Shown here: positions 61,423 through 64,000 of the stretch, piece after piece
How the letters are laid out: the number at the start of each line of letters is the position of its first letter
How positions within the stretch are numbered: the stretch's first letter is position 1
NCBI RefSeq assembly: GCF_030849505.1
Contig: NZ_JAUJFI010000004.1
Location: forward strand, 22,986-86,985
Length of the DNA: 64,000 bases
Source of the DNA: Azospirillum isscasi
GTDB taxonomy: Bacteria; Pseudomonadota; Alphaproteobacteria; Azospirillales; Azospirillaceae
Direction of reading: 5' to 3'
Translations under genes and position numbers: made by a program
Notes under the pieces: model-generated
What the model saw: the letters and a program-made list of their open reading frames with translations, nothing else
Database searches by the model: none
Told to the model about the DNA's origin: nothing

Positions 61423-63933
61423 ATGATCGACAGTGGGACGCGCCTGATGCGGGGCCGGATGGCGCGGGCGGACGCGGCACGGGGGAAGACCGCGCGGATT
61501 GGCTGGAAGCCGGCGCTGCTGGGCATGCTGCTGGCATCGACCGCGCTGCACGGCGCCCTGGCGGCACCCGCGAAGACCGGGGCGGCGTCCATGCAGGTGG
61601 CCCAGCAGGGCCGGACCGTCCCCTTCGCCATCGCCGCCGGACCGCTGCCGGGCGTGCTGGCCGCCTACGGGCAGGCCACCGGGCTCCAGGTGCTCTACCC
61701 CACGGACATCGCGCAGGGTGTCGCCTCGCCGGGCGTGACGGGCAATCTGGCGCCGCAGGACGCGCTGATCCGCCTGCTGGCCGGCACCGGCCTGATCGCG
61801 CGCTTCGTCGATGCCGACACGGTGACGCTGGAAAAGCTGCCGGCCCAGGCGGGCGGGGCGGCGGTCCTCGACCCGGTGACCGTGCAGGGCGGCATCTCCG
61901 GCGATCCGGGCCGCAGCGAGGGCACCGGCTCCTACACCACCGGCACGACCAGCAGCGCCACGAAGCTGAACCTGTCCCCGCGCGAGACGCCGCAGTCGGT
62001 CAGCGTGATGACCCGCCAGCGCATGGACGATCAGGGGCTGAACGAGATCCGCGACGTTCTCGACCAGACGGTCGGCGTGACGCGGTTGCAGGCGGGCGCG
62101 CTGGGCAGCGACGGTTCCGAGGTCTTCGCCCGCGGGTTTGCGGTCAAGAATTATCAGGTGGACGGCATCCCGCGTTCGACCGTGTACGGCTTCGACGACT
62201 CCATCTCCGACATGGCGGTGTTCGACCGCGTCGAGGTGGTGCGCGGGGCCACCGGCCTGCTGAACGGCGTCGGCGATCCCTCCGCCGCGGTCAACATGGT
62301 CCGCAAGCGCCCCACCCCGGTCCTCCAGGGCTACGCCGAGGGGCAGATCGGTTCCTGGAACCGCTACCGCGGGGAGGCCGACCTGTCGGGTCCGCTGACC
62401 GGGAACGGCCGCCTGCGCGGGCGCGTCGTCGGCGCCTATCAGGACAACGACAGCTTCATCGACCGCCTGCACGAACGCAAGAAAGTGCTCTACGGCATCC
62501 TGGAGGCCGACGTCACCGAGGACACGACCTGGAGCGTCGGCGTCGAGTACCAGAAGCACCGGTCCGACGACGCCTCGCGCTCCGGCTTTCCGCTGTTCCA
62601 CACCGACGGGACGAAGACCGACATCTCCCGTTCCTACAACAGCGGCGCCGATTGGGCGTACTTCATGCACGACAACCTGACCGTCTTCAGCGACCTGAAG
62701 CACCGCTTCGGGAACGGCTGGACGGCGACGCTGAACGTGGAGCGCAACAACCGCGAGTATGACGGTCTGCTCGGCTACGGCGTGCGCGGCAGCCTCAACC
62801 GGGACGGCACCGGCATGGGGATCTGGCCGGGCCGCTGGAACTCCGACCTGGAGCAAACCTCGGTCAACGCCGACGTGAGCGGCCCCTTCGAACTGTTCGG
62901 ACGGCGCCACGAGCTGATGGCGGGCGTCGGCGGCTATTACGCCAAGCGCAAGGGGCTCGACTACCCGCTCTGGTACATCAACGGCTACGACTACTCGATC
63001 CCCAACTTCTTCACCTGGAACGGCAACATCGCCCGCCCGACGCTCAACCCGACCGGCTGGTCGCAGACCGACGAGCGGCAGATGGCCGCCTACGCCGCGA
63101 CCCGGCTGCGCCCGACCGACGCCCTGTCGTTCATCCTCGGCAGCCGCATCAGCCGCTGGTCGCAGGACGAGAAGAGCCATCCGAACGGCGGTGCGGCAAC
63201 CGTCAAGAAGCGGTCGGAGAACGGGGTGTTCACGCCCTACGCCGGCATCGTCTACGACGTGACCGACATCTGGTCGGTCTATGCCAGCTACACCAGCATC
63301 TTCAAGCCGCAGGACTACAAGGACGTCAGCGGCCAGACCCTCGACCCGCTGGACGGCAACGCCTACGAGGCCGGCGTCAAGGCCGAGTTCTTCGGCGGCC
63401 TGCTGAACGCCAGCGCCGCCGTGTTCCTGATCCAGCAGGACAATCTGGGCGAGGCCGATCCCGGCCGCTTCACCCCCGACGGCGGGCAGGCCTACCGGGC
63501 GGTCAAGGGTGCGGAAAGCAAGGGCTTCGAGCTGGAGGTCGCCGGCGAGGTCATGGCCGGCTGGCAGGTCGGCGGCGGCTACAGCCACACCACGGTCAAG
63601 AACGCCAACGGCCAGCGGATGATGACCTACGTGCCGCGGGACATGGTCAAGCTGTTCACCACCTACCGCCTGCCGGGCGCCTGGGACCGCGTGACGGTGG
63701 GCGGCAACGTCAAGTGGGAAGGCGACATCCACAACGGGACCGGCGCCCGGCGGTTCGACCGGGACGGCTACGCGGTGGTCGATCTGATGACCCGTTATCA
63801 GATCACCGACAAGGTGTCGGCCACGCTGAACCTCAACAACCTGTTCGACGAGAAGTACCTGACCAGCATCCAGAACTACGGCTTCTACGGCGAGCCGCGC
63901 AACGTCCTGCTGTCGCTGCGGGCGACCTGGTGA
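61423..63933 (+). CDS. TonB-dependent siderophore receptor with STN signalling domain
   Basis: 836-residue outer-membrane receptor. A long signal peptide is followed by an STN domain (RTVPFAIAAGPLPGVLAAYG to ADTVTLEKL), the domain that talks to FecR in surface signalling. The plug domain follows (SPRETPQSVSVMTRQRMDDQ, the TonB-box side, and VEVVRGATGLLNGVGDPSAA), then a 22-strand barrel ending in VLLSLRATW with the terminal aromatic residue. The closest kind is the ferric-siderophore (FhuE/FpvA-like) receptor. The ATG at 61423 has GGGGGT before it; an ATG at 61387 would add 12 residues and lie in the inverted repeat. fecR lies just upstream and fecI is missing. Confidence 0.93.
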   Translation: MIDSGTRLMRGRMARADAARGKTARIGWKPALLGMLLASTALHGALAAPAKTGAASMQVAQQGRTVPFAIAAGPLPGVLAAYGQATGLQVLYPTDIAQGVASPGVTGNLAPQDALIRLLAGTGLIARFVDADTVTLEKLPAQAGGAAVLDPVTVQGGISGDPGRSEGTGSYTTGTTSSATKLNLSPRETPQSVSVMTRQRMDDQGLNEIRDVLDQTVGVTRLQAGALGSDGSEVFARGFAVKNYQVDGIPRSTVYGFDDSISDMAVFDRVEVVRGATGLLNGVGDPSAAVNMVRKRPTPVLQGYAEGQIGSWNRYRGEADLSGPLTGNGRLRGRVVGAYQDNDSFIDRLHERKKVLYGILEADVTEDTTWSVGVEYQKHRSDDASRSGFPLFHTDGTKTDISRSYNSGADWAYFMHDNLTVFSDLKHRFGNGWTATLNVERNNREYDGLLGYGVRGSLNRDGTGMGIWPGRWNSDLEQTSVNADVSGPFELFGRRHELMAGVGGYYAKRKGLDYPLWYINGYDYSIPNFFTWNGNIARPTLNPTGWSQTDERQMAAYAATRLRPTDALSFILGSRISRWSQDEKSHPNGGAATVKKRSENGVFTPYAGIVYDVTDIWSVYASYTSIFKPQDYKDVSGQTLDPLDGNAYEAGVKAEFFGGLLNASAAVFLIQQDNLGEADPGRFTPDGGQAYRAVKGAESKGFELEVAGEVMAGWQVGGGYSHTTVKNANGQRMMTYVPRDMVKLFTTYRLPGAWDRVTVGGNVKWEGDIHNGTGARRFDRDGYAVVDLMTRYQITDKVSATLNLNNLFDEKYLTSIQNYGFYGEPRNVLLSLRATW

Positions 63934-64000
63934 TGACGGCGCGGCGGGCGGCGCGGGCGCCGGGCACCGGACGGCGCCGCCACCGCGGCGTCATCGCCGC
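63933..64000 (+). CDS. start of a further gene, cut by the window end
   Basis: Its ATG at 63933 overlaps the receptor's TGA by one base (TGATG), suggesting translational coupling. The visible 22 codons encode an Arg/Ala-rich start (MTARRAARAPGTGRRRHRGV) that could precede a membrane helix. Genes behind siderophore receptors are often PepSY-type membrane reductases, but too little is visible to tell. Confidence 0.5.
   Translation, partial: MTARRAARAPGTGRRRHRGVIA

Overview
The window is a GC-rich, gene-dense chromosomal segment of an alphaproteobacterium, most likely an Azospirillum of the A. brasilense type. The strongest pointer is the ipdC gene (indole-3-pyruvate/phenylpyruvate decarboxylase of auxin synthesis), followed by an iaaC/elbB-like gene, with gltX and cysS on its other side. 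That is the arrangement I recall for A. brasilense. A cowN gene (protection of nitrogenase from CO) fits a diazotroph. I see no insertion sequence, prophage, CRISPR array or rRNA. One tRNA, tRNA-Leu(UAA), is present.

Layout. 1-12 kb: a chemotaxis receptor cut by the window edge, a GT2/GT39 lipid-linked sugar transfer pair, a serine hydrolase, a FAD/Rieske oxidoreductase and NAD synthetase. 12-19 kb: a proteasome-like Ntn hydrolase, ipdC-iaaC, a divergent lipoprotein, gltX and cysS. 19-28 kb: an acyltransferase, a VUT transporter, a two-component pair, cimA, a 266-bp nested inverted repeat, trmJ, then an rcoM-like heme-PAS/LytTR regulator, a 70-aa ORF and cowN. 28-33 kb: rpsD, a ParDE-type toxin-antitoxin pair, an Old Yellow Enzyme divergent from its probable TetR regulator, and rarD. 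33-46 kb: the conserved purine/redox block (grx, bolA, purL, purQ; then purS, purC, zeta subunit, purB), split by about 5 kb holding amtB, a LysR regulator with an MFS gene, a MOSC protein and an AlkA-type glycosylase. 46-64 kb: a Cache-PAS-GGDEF-EAL protein, terB-like, radC, map, sfsA, a CinA-like protein, tRNA-Leu, bacterioferritin, a class A PBP, a TPR glycosyltransferase-like gene head-to-head with a 5'-truncated fecR, and a TonB-dependent receptor.

The most interesting units are these. (1) rcoM-like/orf70/cowN, with three TTnnnG direct repeats exactly 20 bp apart in front of cowN, which looks like a complete CO-sensing and nitrogenase-protection locus. (2) The fecR/TPR junction, where two divergent genes both appear to have lost their 5' ends and no fecI sigma factor is present. 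(3) Twin 16-bp operators 42 bp apart between the OYE and TetR genes, one lying inside the -35/-10 spacer. (4) An array of four 15-bp repeats, each carrying a -35-like hexamer, in front of the rpsD promoter. (5) Short tandem duplications of 12-15 bp that recur at gene ends and inside genes across the window.

Long ORFs antisense to recognised genes are a by-product of high GC and are left out. Family names come from recognising motifs and remembered relatives; no database search was run.
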